Shown piece after piece: positions 22,559 through 33,999 of a stretch of DNA of 64,000 nucleotides. Each line of letters begins with the position of its first letter. Position 1 is the stretch's first letter. A model generated the notes under the pieces. That model did no database searches and was not told the origin of the DNA. It was given only the letters and a program-made list of their open reading frames with translations. The DNA is from Sciurus carolinensis (taxonomy: Eukaryota; Chordata; Mammalia; Rodentia; Sciuridae): the NCBI RefSeq assembly GCF_902686445.1, contig NC_062229.1, positions 2,691,003-2,755,002 of the forward strand, read 5' to 3'. The translations under genes were made by a program, and so were the position numbers.

Positions 22559-22798
22559 CCTTTTTTTTTTTTTTTTTAAAGTATTATCTATTTATTTATT
22601 TATTTGGTGCCAGGGATTGAACCCAGGGGCGCCCGGCCACTGAGCCACATCCCAACCCTGTTCTGTGTTTTATCTAGAGACCGGGTCTCGCTGAGTTGCT
22701 TAGGGCCTCGCTGTTACTGAGGTTCGCTTTGAACTCACATCCTCCTGCCTCAGCCTCCCGAGCCGCTGGGATTAAAGGGGTCGCCACTGCACCCAGTT
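22559..22798 (-). mobile_element. Squirrel B1-ID type SINE
   Basis: Poly-T then GGTGCCAGGGATTGAACCCA; GGTCTCGCTGAGTTGCTTAG; body CCTGCCTCAGCCTCCCGAGC. It is inserted directly beside another SINE. Confidence 0.9.
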
Positions 22799-23189
22799 CC
22801 AGAACGTTCTGGAAGTCAGGAAATTGCATAGTCCACTAGATGGGGAAGGTCTTCAGCCCAGATTTTCCTTTTCTTTTTTTGGGGGGATGGGGTCAGGCTA
22901 TGTTGCCCGGCTGGCCCTGAATGGTGGGGCTCACGGGCCCTGGGGCCTCCGCCTACTGCGTGGCCGGACCCTCCCTGCATGCCACCACCCTCCCAGCAAT
23001 GGTGGCTCCACTGAGCTCTTTGCACACACCCTGGGTGTGCACGCTCGCTCTGGGTGATGCGCGATGACCCTGGAACACGTGCACAAGTCACTCACGCTCG
23101 CCTCCCAGGCAGCGGACGCCACACCAGTCAACGCACGCGGCTGCTCCATGGGCACGCGAGTGACGCCTGCTGATGCTCTGGACATCCAC

Positions 23190-23925
23190 AACCGCACACA
23201 CACTCACACATGCCCCACACATGCAGCCACACGCGTGTGCAGATCCAGACACCCACACGAACACACAGACACTGACCCTGGGGAATGTGCACACAAGCAG
23301 GGTGGAGAACCACCCCCTGCGCCCTGGCACCCTCACCCCATGGAGTCACACGCGGTGACTCGCACACCCGCCCACGGACGTGCCCCTCAGGAGTCCTGGT
23401 CGCGCACCCTCCCACGTGTCTCTGCTTCTCCTGCCCACTTCCACGGCGAGCGCGGTGCCAACACTCACAAACTCACACACACACTCACACACTCACGGTC
23501 ACACTCACACACACACTCACAGTCACACTCACACACACACAGTCACACACTCACACACTCACACACACACACTCACAGTCACACCCACACACTCAGTCAC
23601 ACACATTCACACACACACAGTCACATTCACACACACACTCACACACACAGTCACACTCACACACAGTCACACACACTCACACACACACACACACACACAC
23701 ACTCAGTCACACCCACACACTCAGTCACACACATTCACACACACACAGTCACATTCACACACACACGGTCACACACACTCACACACACAGTCACACTCAC
23801 ATACTCACACACACTCACATTCTCACACTCACACACACACTGACAGTCACACACACGGTCACGCACACACAGTCACATTCACACACTCTCACACTCACAG
23901 TCACACTCACACACTCACTCGCCCG
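23190..23925. repeat. CA-rich satellite-like tract (ACACTC/ACAGTC units)
   Basis: About 740 bp, nearly pure from 23463, built from (CA)n interrupted by CTC, GTC and TTC at short intervals. Several sub-blocks are duplicated (for example the block near 23575-23630 recurs near 23700-23760). The many His/Thr/Ser open frames are low complexity and not genes. Alternating purine-pyrimidine makes Z-DNA likely. Confidence 0.95.
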
Positions 23926-23929
23926 CTGC

Positions 23930-24760
23930 CCGCCCACGTGGTAAGACTCGCTGGAAAAATCCGCAGAGAATCACTGAGTGCCCCGGGCGCCCCGCCCCCC
24001 GCGCTGGTCGCCATGGTTTCCGGGAGGCTGTTGTCTGGATGCGCCAGGCCCTCCTCCCTCTGCAGAGAGCGTCTGCTGCCTCCGCGTGCACCTCTGCTTT
24101 GGATGTCACGGGCACATTCAGTGTCCTAGAAGGGGACGCTCCCGGGCTGTACCGGGCTGCAGCCGGGCTCAGGACCCTTCCCCAGGCCCAGGCTATGCCA
24201 CCAGGGGCTGCTGGTGGGGGAGGGGAGCTCAGCAGGACTCCAGGCCCAGAGCAGGCACGTGGTCGGAGGCGACCTCGTCCCCAGCCCCGCCTGCCCCTCT
24301 GCAGGATCCTGGGCACCGCGAGTCCCCCAGCCTGGCTTCTCGTCCACATCCCGCTGCTCTCAGCCTCCTCATGGGCCCACCCCCATCCCCAGCAGGTCCC
24401 CCGTGCACCCAAACACAAACCCACCATCCGCCCTATTACCCGCCCTCCTCCAGCCTGGCCACCGTCCATCCAGCCTCAGGGCAAGACCCTGGTCCTTCCA
24501 GCTGCTCCTCATTCCCAGCCCGAATCCCACTGGGCTTGCAGGACCTTCCCAAGAAGCGGGGGTCAAGAGCGCAGGCTGGTGGCCTCTGCCGCACGCTGAC
24601 CTTCAGCACCAGAGCTTCAGCCCAGCGAGCTGAGCTGGGGTGCGGAGCCCCGAGCTGGACAGTCCAGGGACTCCGCCAGGGCACTGGTTCCCTAACCCGG
24701 TCAGGAACAGGGTGGAGGAGGGAATTTCCAGACAAACAAAATGGGGCTTTTGCTTCTGTT
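23930..24760. other. Intergenic, no gene seen
   Basis: GC-rich unique sequence, possibly with an L2 piece near 24390-24560. Open frames on both strands lack any domain. Confidence 0.45.
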
Positions 24761-24764
24761 CCTG

Positions 24765-24920
24765 TGACACTGGGGACGGGACCCAGGTGTGCTGACCCTG
24801 AGCTCCATCCCCACCCCTTTGACTCTTTGGGACAGGGTTGCACCAATCGCCCAGGCTGACCTGAGCTTGCCGTCCCTGCGTCCCTGCCCTGGCCTCCTGA
24901 GTAGCTGCGGCACCCCACCC
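24765..24920 (-). mobile_element. B1-ID type SINE, diverged
   Basis: TGACACTGGGGACGGGACCC...GGGTTGCACCAATCGCCCAG...GCCTCCTGAGTAGCTGCGG. Confidence 0.75.
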
Positions 24921-25682
24921 AGCTGCTGCTGCTGCTTCTTTCTGTAAATTTAAGAATGAGACCAAGATGTGCCGAGAAGAAATGAGAAGTGAGGAGACTA
25001 TGAGGACATTAAAAATCCGTAGCAGAAAAAAGTGCCGGCAGCCATTCCAGCGCGCGGGGTGGCGGGCCTCGAGCGACCCCCTTCTCTTCCTGCCTCCTCC
25101 GATTCTTAAATTAGCTGCAGGGGATATGTACTTTTGTACTTTTGTAATCAGAAAGAGACCACAAGTAAACCTCTTTTAAAAAAAAGATGCCGTGCGCGTG
25201 GACCCGCGGGTTTGGGGAAGGCGGTGGCGGGGGCGGGGTCGCCTGTGGGCCCCCTGCCTCCACCCTGAGGCTGCAGGCACGTCAGGTCAGACTCTTCCTG
25301 CTTCCCAGGCCCTGGAAGGGGCCTCCCTCCGAGGTGAGCCTGGAAACTGCAGGGGACACAGGGATCACCCGGCTGGCCCTCACCCCACCGCCCGGGCCTC
25401 ACGGTGGCTGGGTGGCTGGGAGGACCGGAGGCCAGGGCTGTTCTCACAGAGGCACCGGCCCGGGAGCCTCCCCCCAGGAACAGCCTCTGCAGGTCCAACA
25501 GAGGGCTGGCAGCTACTCACAAAGTCACAGTCCTGGGGACCCAGAGAGCTTGGCTCAGAGGGGCTGGGGCTGCACCCCGGGATGCATGGGCGCCCCTCCA
25601 CTCAGCCACAGAGACCTAGCCTGTGATGGGCTAGTAAATCGCTGCCATTATTGTCACTCTTTAAGGTCACTTGCCATCGCCA

Positions 25683-25860
25683 ACCAGTGGTCCTCAGCCA
25701 GTGATTCTGTGCAGGGGACACTAGGTCATGTCTGGGGACGTGTGTGGCTGTCATGACTCTGGCGTGGGGGGGGGAGGCTCAGCACTCTGAGGCGCCCAGG
25801 ATGGTCCTCACGGCCAAAGTCATCTGGCCTAAATGTCATCAGTGCCGAGAGGGAAATTCT
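25683..25860 (+). mobile_element. MER20 (hAT-Charlie) element
   Basis: CAGTGGTCCTCAGCCAGTGA at the 5' end, then GGGGACACTAGGTCATGTCT and GTGTGGCTGTCATGACTCTG: the same family as at 1655. Confidence 0.8.
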
Positions 25861-26049
25861 GGGCTGGGCTAGTGGCGCAATGGTTCTCCTGAGGTGCCGC
25901 TGGACACGTTGGCGGTCAGCACTTTCCAGGATCACCAAGGGATGTCCCACTGAAGCCTTATGTCCCTGAGGCTGGGGCAGAACTGGGCAGCAGAGTCCTG
26001 GGTCTCTGGGTCTGACCTCAGTCCAGGGGAAAAAGACCCTGATTGACCA

Positions 26050-26260
26050 CTTTTTCCAGATGGGGAAACTGAGGCCCAGAGAGGGAGCGTGTCCATGCAA
26101 GGTCACAGAGCTGGGATGGAATGACAAGGCATCTCTACACCTCCACTTGTTTGTTAGGCAACTGGGGAGTCCGGGCAGGGTCCTCTCTTGCCCCATTTGC
26201 AGCTGAGACACCAGCGCCTGGTATGCAGTAGGCCCTCAGTACATGTGGGCTCGACTGACG
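26050..26260 (+). repeat. MIR fragment
   Basis: CCAGATGGGGAAACTGAGGC...GCAAGGTCACAGAGCTGGG and a later TGGTATGCAGTAGGCCCTCA segment. Confidence 0.8.
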
Positions 26261-26332
26261 GACCGTGAGATGGCCAGCTCAGACCCAACCCAAACCATCC
26301 ACAAAGCATCTGCACAACATCCCTTGCAGCAG

Positions 26333-26455
26333 GCTTGGTGGGCACACCCGCCATGACACCTAGGCAGGAGGCTGAGGCAGGAGGCTGCAGGGTCGGCAAG
26401 GCCAGACTGGGCAACTTAGGGAGGCCTGTCTCAAGATTTAAAAGTTAAGAAAAAT
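26333..26455 (+). mobile_element. B1-like SINE, truncated
   Basis: GAGGCTGAGGCAGGAGGCTG...ACTGGGCAACTTAGGGAGG...TGTCTCAAGATTTAAAAG. Confidence 0.8.
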
Positions 26456-26799
26456 TTTCCTTCTGTCGTGGAAGACAAAGGTTGAGGATGGTTCAGACGG
26501 AAGGCTGCAGACAACGTGGGACGCTGAGGGGATCCCGGATCACCAAGAAAGGGCTCGGGAGAGCAGGGTGGGGACGTTTGACTATGGACTGTGCGTTGGA
26601 GGACAGCATCAGTCAACGTGAAATCTCATGATTACAGAGGAGAACAACCTTGTTCCCAGAGAGGCCAAGTCCCCTGTGGGGCTCACTGACCATCACAAGG
26701 GGCATCACAGGGCATGAAGGGACCACCAGCTGGCGAAGAGGGCAGAGGGCCCGGAGGGTCAGTCCACTGTTCTCACAACTCTGGATTCTCTTCAAAATA

Positions 26800-27420
26800 A
26801 AAAGTTAAAGGCCAATATGGAGGAGGACTCGCCCTGGAAAGGATCAGTCCCGGAACTGATGCTCAGCACGACTGGTTGAATTCCCGAGAACTACATAGTA
26901 TGTAGCGTCAAAGAGGACAATCCCAAGAGGTCGCAGCCAGAGCTGCCTCTGTATGACACTTTTTATTTTTTTGGTACCAGGGATTGAACCCACTGAGCCA
27001 CATCCCTAGCCTTTTTAAATTTTACTTTAAAACGGTCTTGCTAGGTTGCTTAGGGCCTCACTAAGTTGCTGAGGTTGGCCTTGAGCTTGCAATCCTCCTG
27101 CCTCAGCCTCCTGAGCTGCTGAGACTACAGGCGTGGCCCCTGCACCCAGCTCAGTACACAGTCTTAAAGCAGAATTGTGGACCTGGATCGGCTAGTGGTT
27201 GCCAGGGGCAAAGGGGAGGGGTGGGAGGGAATCAGGAGGCTGCAAGAGGACCAAGGAGGCATGGAGGGGGGAGAGTTCTGTGTCAGCGCCAGTACCCTGG
27301 ATGTGACCTTGTCACTGCAGGAACCTGGCAAGGTACGCATGGAACACCTCGGAATTCTCTCTCACGACCACATGTGAATTTATAATTATCTCAAGCTAAA
27401 CACATATTAAAAAAATACGA
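26800..27420 (+). mobile_element. L1 3' fragment interrupted by a SINE
   Basis: The left part (26880-26958) and right part (GGATCGGCTAGTGGTTGCCAGGGGC, 27186 on) are adjacent pieces of an L1M 3' end, separated by a reverse SINE at 26960-27150. The right part ends in an A-rich tail near 27405. Confidence 0.7.
26960..27150 (-). mobile_element. Squirrel B1-ID type SINE
   Basis: TTTGGTACCAGGGATTGAACC...GGTCTTGCTAGGTTGCTTAG...CCTGCCTCAGCCTCCTGAGC; nested in the L1 fragment, hence younger. Confidence 0.9.
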
Positions 27421-27782
27421 TACGGTCGACCCTCTACATCCCTGAGTCCTGCATCTGCGGGCTCAGTCGCCAGGGGGTGAAGATGCTCAGGGAAGGACCT
27501 GCAAGAACCTGCTCAGGCACGGGCTTGTCAAGGCGCCCAAGCCACATGGCACTCCAGCTTATCACACTGCCTCAGGTGTGATAAGACATCTAGAGATGAC
27601 TCACAGTCCTCAGGAGGACGTGAACAGGTCCTGCAAACAGTCTGCGACATTTCATAAAAGGGACTTGAGCATCCTGGAATCTTGGTGTCCACAGGGTCCT
27701 GGAACCGATCCTCCACAGACCCCAAGGGACAGTGGAACATCATCTTTAACGCGCAGCCCAGTGACGCCCTGTTGCTGTTCTT

Positions 27783-28120
27783 ATCTAGGGGATATATACA
27801 GCTCAGTGGTAAAGGTTCAACCTCTAGGACCCCAAACCAGAAGACAGAGATAGAGAGGTAATAGCCCAAACGTCCGTCATTGATAAGTGGGTAGACAAAC
27901 GTGCCACACACACACAATATGGAATATTATTCAGTCCTCAAAAGGAAGGAATCCTGTCACATGCCACATGGGGTTGAACGAGGAGGACATGCCAGGCGAG
28001 AGGACGAGTCCAGGAAGACAAGCAGCTGTCGCCTCATGGCTGTGAGGCCCCTGAGGTCCTCACAGTCCAGTCAGAGAGCAGCAAGCAGTTGGCGGTGCTG
28101 GCTGGGGAGGAGGGAGGAGG
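27783..28120 (+). mobile_element. ID fragment and L1 3' remnant
   Basis: GGGGATATATACAGCTCAGTGG (27788-27810) is a degraded ID part. From 27870, CAATATGGAATATTATTCAG...AGGAAGGAATCCTGTCACATGCC is L1 ORF2/3'-UTR sequence. Confidence 0.6.
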
Positions 28121-28504
28121 GTTAGATCTCAGATCTGCACGGTGGGACCTTCCGGACATCTGCATTAGAACAGCAAACACGACACTCCAAACAGCACGCT
28201 TAAAAATGGCCCTTCCAGAAGAGCTGCCTCAGGCCCCAGGACGGGGCCACGGGAGCGAGAGAGGCAGAGCCGGGACAGCAGTGCGTTTATGGGGGACTCT
28301 GCGAAGCATGGACTCTATGAAGCAGGACCAGTCTGACCCCCACAACTTGGGCCTAAAAAAGGGGTGTACAGAGGGGTGGGCACCCTCCGGCCAGCCACAG
28401 CCAAGTCCTGACAGTCCCTCTGTGTCCCTGGGGACTGCGTCCTGCCACACAGCCACATTGGCACTCTTGGTCCTCAAGTACACAGCACGTTCCCTCCTCT
28501 GGGC

Positions 28505-28695
28505 TTTCGGGGGTGCTGGGGTGGAACCCGGCCTCGTGCATGCGGGGAGTGGTCTCCCACTGAGCCGCTCCGTGGTCCTCTCCATTTTTTATTTTGAGAC
28601 AGGTTCCTACTTTGTTGCCCAGGCTGGCCTGGAACTTTCCATCCCCCTGCCTCAGCCTCCAGAGTGGCGAGGATGACAGGTGTCACCTGGCTACT
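28505..28695 (-). mobile_element. Squirrel B1-ID type SINE
   Basis: GGGGGTGCTGGGGTGGAACC...AGGTTCCTACTTTGTTGCCC...CCTGCCTCAGCCTCCAGAG. Confidence 0.85.
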
Positions 28696-28699
28696 GCCG

Positions 28700-30010
28700 C
28701 TGGGCTTTCGTTCTCTGCCTGGATCACCCTCTGCCTCCTTCTGCAATGTCAGAAAGCTGGCTGGTTCCCACCCGCGGCTCCAGCTGGAATCTCACTTCCT
28801 CACGGGACTCCAGCTCCTCGCCAAGGCGCCCTCCACACTGGAGGGACCAGGGTGCTCTAACGGAGGCCGCGGGAACGTCGGAAGGTCGCACCGGCACAGC
28901 ACCACCGTCCTTAGGAGGGAGGAGACTCCCAGCGGGGTGACAGACCTGGAGGAGGTCATGCCAAGAGAAGGAACCGGACACCAAAGAGCAGCTGCTGAAT
29001 GACGCCGCTCGTGAGGGGCCCCCACGGCACGTTTGTGGAGAAGAAAGTGGACTTGAAGTCACCGGATGCTGGGATGGGGAACCTCGCCTCCTGGGCAGTC
29101 TTGCTTGGGAAGAGGAGGGAAGGTTCCGGAAGTGGACGGTGGTGATGGTTGCTCTGTGCTGTGAGCCCGCTGAGCCACTGAGCGCACAGCCCAGCAGGAT
29201 CAAAGTGGCAATTCCACGTTGTGTGCTCCTGTTCCAAGCAGCATGCGGACACTGCGGGGACCGCACGTCCCTGCCCAGCTGCAGCGTGGCTCCTGTTCCC
29301 CAGCAGGCCACCGTCCCCTTGGCCAGCTTCCTTCTGTGACGACATCCACCTCATGGAAGGGACCTGCTGGGCCCTGAGAAGCCAGGCCTGTCCACCACCA
29401 TGGGGGCTGGCAGCCAGTCCTCCAGTCAGGTCTTCAGATGAGACCCAGCTCGGGCTGGCACCTGGGTGACGGGTGGGGCAGGCCCTGAGGCAGCAAGGCC
29501 ACACGTGGAGTTCCCACCGACAGAGGCAAGAGATGCCGAGCTGTCGCTTGCTGCGTTCTGCGTGATTTATTACCCAGTGATAGATGACGGGAAACCCTGT
29601 TACTAGAACCAACTTTTCAGAGTGGCAGGTATGTGGCCTTTAGTAGACACCTGGGGAGTGAGTCCCTAGCTCCTCGCTGGGTGCTTGCTGCCCACTCTGG
29701 CCCTCAGTTTTCTCATCTGTAGAATGGCAACAATACCAGCGTCTGCCTCACTAGGGGGCGAAGACCTGGGACAGAGGAGGTGCTTAGCTCAGGCTCTGCA
29801 GGAAGGGTATCAGGGACAGTGCTCTGAGGAGGAAGGCTTTGGGGACGGAGACTGGGGCGGGGCTCCCGCCGCTGTTGGTGAACATGAAATCTGGGAGCCC
29901 GTCTGTCTGTCCGTGCTCAGCGGGCCGCTCTGTGCACCCCGTCTGTGCGTGTCTGTGCATGTTGTCTCCCCCATGCGTGTCCCCTGTCCCTGTTCGTGCC
30001 CCTGAGCTTG
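28700..30010. other. Intergenic, MIR only
   Basis: Unique sequence. An MIR fragment lies at about 29680-29770 (CCCTCAGTTTTCTCATCTGT). No gene is supported. Confidence 0.5.
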
Positions 30011-30014
30011 CTGT

Positions 30015-30440
30015 GTCCACCCACGAGGATGTCGCGTTGCGTCACGTCCCTGGGCGTGGGGGCTGCGGGGCTCGGGGGGGTGCGGCAGCCTCGCCGGCGC
30101 GCGCGGTCCGCGCTCTCGCCTCCCGCGGTCTCGAGACCCTCGCGCGGCCAGTTCCCCCGGCACTCTGCGCAGAGCGCGCGCGGCCGGCGTTGCCCTGGCA
30201 ACGCCGGGATGCCCAGCAACAAGTCCGCGGCGCGCGTCACGTGCCGGCACCCGCCAATCCGGGGGCCCGCGGGGAAGCAGGTCAGCCTGGGCCAAAGTCC
30301 GCCTCCTACCTGCTCCCTCCCCCGCGGCCCGCGCCGCGCGGAGCTAATTACCGTAATTGCAGTGGGAAAGCTCCGTCCGCGTGCGGTGCGCCGGGGCTGA
30401 GCCGGGAGAGCGGGACAGCCGGAGCCTGTGCTCCAGCTGC
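30015..30440. promoter_or_regulatory. CpG island with RFX inverted repeat, unassigned promoter
   Basis: Dense CpG and GC. Sites present: GCGTTGCGTCACGTCC (30035-30050, ATF/CRE-like); the perfect X-box-type inverted repeat GTTGCCCTGGCAAC (30189-30202); a half-site CAGCAAC (30214-30220); GTCACGTG (30237-30242); CCAAT (30254-30258); and TAATTACCGTAATTG (30345-30359). These are promoter features, but no coding exon follows on either side; a noncoding RNA promoter or enhancer is likely. Confidence 0.55.
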
Positions 30441-30449
30441 CTCGCCGCT

Positions 30450-33000
30450 GCCTCCACGACCGCCACCAAAGCATCCATTAGGCGCCTACTGTGTGCATCC
30501 ACTGCGGGTGGAGAGGATCGGAGTGTTTGCGGCGAAAGTGGGGAACCCTAGCTTCCAGCCTGGATCTGAGGGCAGAGGAACTGGGGCCTCAACACCGGGC
30601 CTCATGGGCACTGTTCATTCGCTGTTGGCCTACTGAATAAACCGGCCCATCCCGCTGGGCCTGGGTTTCCCCTCCGCGAAAACACGGAGAGCTAACTCTT
30701 GAGGGAAGTGCATAAAAAGACAGGGTCGGAGTCTCCTCTCTGTCCTCCCATGGCGGCTCTAGGTGAGTGTCTTCACCGAGTCCCTGACTGCTCATTCGTT
30801 AAAAAATAAAGATATTTTTCTGTGGCAGTGGTAATTACAGAGAGGTTGTACACAAAGCATACAGTAGGCGCCAACAGCAGCAGCTAGTCCTCGCCAGAGC
30901 TCAGCTCCTGGTGAGCTGTGAGACTGGCAAGCACCGTCCAGTGCAGGGACTGGGCGGGAGGCCTCTGCAGCTCTGCGCCTGTGCAGTGATTCCTTTACAA
31001 TGAGCCCAACCTGGGGGCTCTCCTGTGGAATGCCCCTGCAGGCACCTGAGATTTTTATTCCTGGACTGGACTTCTCAGGTCTCTTCCAGTTCTTTGTTGG
31101 TCTGTTTCCCACCCCCCATCAACAATCATTCATAGAGCATCTACTGTGTCCTGGGCCCTATGGTAGGTCTCAGTTGTTAGCCTCACTGGGAACACAGACT
31201 TCAAGAAGGAGCTCTATCAGTGGCCAGAGATGTGGCCAGGATCTCAGTGGACAGGAGGGCATATCTGGTCACCTCTCAGTTTCTCCCATGCTGGGCCCTG
31301 CCTCCGGGCCTTTGCACATGCTGTTGTCACTGCCTGGAAGTCCCTTTCCTCTATCCTGCCTCTCTTCTCTTCCTGTTCCCACTCTACACAAACAGCACAG
31401 CCCCAGAGGGGCCCCCTGGAAACACACACATCTTATTTCTGCCTCACCTATGGAGAGACCTTGTTCACACTCAATGGTTGTCAGAAATTTGGGCTCCTGG
31501 CCCTTCCCCCACCTCTAGGATGGGTGCTCAGGGGAAGGGCAGTTGTAGGGGAGGTTGTGCTCGGAATTGTGTCCATCCCTGCTCCCAGGCCAAACCCAAC
31601 CAGGGAGCATACAGCCTTCCCTCCCTGGAGGTCAACCTGGGACTCAGGGCTGGAAGGAAAACCAGGGCTGCAGGCCCTTGGCTTCCCTCCTGGACTCTGC
31701 AGCCTAGAGCCGCCTTTAGGTCTCACTCGAGGCACAGGACACAGCCACAGGGTGTGGCTACAAGTGGGGATTATGGTTTCAGAAGGGAATCATCTCCCTT
31801 TTCTGCTGTGTGAGCTTGAGAAAGTGTCTCAGCCTGTCTGACTGCCGCTTCATCTGGAAAGTGGGGCTAGTAGCACTGAAATAGGCAGCCAGCCCCAGGG
31901 AGTTGTCAAGAAATGGGAACTGGTGTTATTTCGGCAGAAAGGGGGTAAATTGAAGGGATGTTGTAAATGTCACAGGACCAGTAGGAAAGCTAGGACAGGA
32001 GGGAGCTGGCAGGTCCCAGAGAAGGGCGGGAGGCAGGGGAAGCCGGCCAGCTCCCCTCTGCAGCCTTTCCTGTCCCATCTTTGAATAGGAGCAGAGCTCG
32101 CGTCGGCTCCTGGAGGGTGCGGGTGTGAGATTGAGCAGATAACCTGTGTAGGGTTCTGGAAGGTTCTGGAAGGTCTAAATGTGGTAATCACAGCATCAAA
32201 TATCTATTGGGGCTCACTATTTGCAGGTGCAAGACAGCGTGAGAGGGTCACAGAAAGGAGCATTGAAGAGAGGACAGGGAACGCCCCGAGCCAGCGGAAG
32301 TTATTCCCCCTCCCTGGGTCTCAATGAAAAGAGGGACGGGGGCTCAGTAACAGGATCACCTCCTTTCAGATCCCTTCTTAGCCTGTTTGCTGGGCGTCCA
32401 TGGGAGGACGTCTTCACCACTCTGAGCCTCAGTTTCCACCTCTGAAATCGGGGTTCCGTCCTCATGGCTCAGCTGGCTGAGGAGCACAGAGGGGACGCCA
32501 TTGGCCCTTCCTTCCACGCTTCACATGCAATCACTTCTAGGCGTTGGGAGATCAAGATGATTAAAATGGGCGAGGTCCTCGCCTCTACATGGTAGATGAC
32601 ACTCTGGGCAACAGGGAGTGACAGGTAAGTGGTCGTCACCCTGGTCACCTGCTTGGAGTTAGCACTGTCCCTGGCACACGAGGTGACACAGCTTTGGTTC
32701 CAGGACGCGCCTACCAAGGCTCCTGGCTTTCCCGCGGCCGAGGTGCCGAGGGCTTGGCGACTCTCATTCAGGGCTCTGGACCCTCCTCAGGGATTCCCTG
32801 GAGACCTGGGGGCGGGGGGCTGCGTGTGGTCCTGTTTGCTCCCTGCTTCTGGGCAAACACGTCCACTAATCTCCCCCTGCCTGGGCTCCAGGGTCAGGTT
32901 TCGGGCCCCAGGCAGATGTTGTCCAGAGCAGCTCAGTTTCCCTAATCCTCAGGGCTCCAGAAATTGTTGCTACAGGAGAGAAGGACGGGCCGGCTGAGGC
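30450..33000. other. Intergenic with L2 and MIR remnants
   Basis: L2 pieces occur near 31110-31160 and 31270-31470 (GGGCCTTTGCACATGCTGTT), and MIR pieces near 31800-31900 and 32400-32450. No gene is supported. Confidence 0.5.
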
Positions 33001-33300
33001 CACCATCTGTGCGGTTTTGATTTGTAAATGCTCATGAGGGTAGGAAGGAGGTCTCTATAGTAACGGCTGGGGAAGGGGCTGGTGCGCCTGCCTGTGCGCC
33101 TGCGCGGGCCGGGCAGGGACCAGGCGGGGACGGGGAGGAAGAGACTCCTGTTCCTGGACGCTTCTCTTCCTGCCATGATGAGCTATTAATGCACACTCAT
33201 TGCTGGCTTCGTGTCTCTGGAGATAATTAGCTACTGTTCTTCACTGGAGTCTCCAGGGCACCTGTTCTGAAGAGATTCATTCACTATTCCCTGCTGCCAC
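33000..33300. promoter_or_regulatory. Candidate AT-rich regulatory element
   Basis: Between GC-rich flanks lies AT-richer DNA carrying TTTGTAAATGC (FOX-like, 33021), GCTATTAATGC (33182-33192) and AGATAATTAGCTA (GATA plus homeodomain core, 33221-33233). No repeat family explains it. Confidence 0.35.
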
Positions 33301-33519
33301 CTGTCCTTCCCCTGGGACACAGGCCAGTGTTGCAGAACTTGGGGTCTCAGAGGGAGAGAAAGTTGAACAAGGGGCCCCTCCTCGAAGCTGAAGCCCCCAG
33401 CAAGGTGACAAAGGGCAGTGCTAGAATTAGCCGGGAGCCACAGTAAGTGACTTTAAGAGCCAGCTCTGATTGTTCCAGAAGGTAGAATGAGTGCTAGGGG
33501 AAGTTGCCACCTGGCGACC

Positions 33520-33780
33520 CAAAGCTGGGACTGGGAGGAGGAGGGAGACTCTGCAGCCTGCTGACTCTGGGCCCAGGGGTGCCCCCCTGGCCTCTGCACG
33601 TGCTGGTCCCCCTGCCGCGAGCACACTACCCAAGTCTCAGCTGAAATGGCAGCACTTCCTCCAGGAAGCCCGCCATGATCTACCCTTGGCCCCTCCACCT
33701 GGCCTGGGTCAGGTGACTCCTCTGGGTTCCCAAAATTCCCTGTGCCTCCTCCAGATGTTTTGTTCCTTCGTTTTTGAGCT
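33520..33780 (-). repeat. L2 LINE fragment
   Basis: CAGCTGAAATGGCAGCACTTCCTCCAGGAAG and the following TCTGGGTTCCC...CCTGTGCCTCC text match L2. Confidence 0.7.
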
Positions 33781-33891
33781 GTAACCATCTGGGAGAGCAA
33801 ACCTTTTGTGTGGAGGATGACGGCATTTTCGGCTGGAGCACCTTTCATCTGGTGCGTGGGGGGTGCTACTTTTGTATTAAAAGGATGGAGG

Positions 33892-33998
33892 GGGCTGGGG
33901 AGATGGCTCAGTCGGTAGAGTGCTTGCCCTGTAAGCACAAGGCCCTGGGTTCCATCCCCAGCACCCCCCGCCCCCCCCCCCAAAAAAAAAAAGGATGG
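33892..33998 (+). mobile_element. ID SINE with C/A tail
   Basis: GGGGCTGGGGAGATGGCTCA, then TAGAGTGCTTGCC...AAGCACAAGGCCCTGGGTTC and ATCCCCAGCACC, followed by C10-type and A11 runs. It is close to the ID consensus with intact A and B boxes, so probably a recent insertion. Confidence 0.92.
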
Positions 33999-33999
33999 A

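Noticed and set aside
23463..23925. Possible CRISPR-like or direct-repeat array.
   Set aside because: The spacing is irregular, units are 2-6 bp, there are no spacers, and the genome is mammalian.
23064..24129. His/Thr/Ser-rich frames of 219-259 codons.
   Set aside because: They are low-complexity translation of the CA-rich tract.
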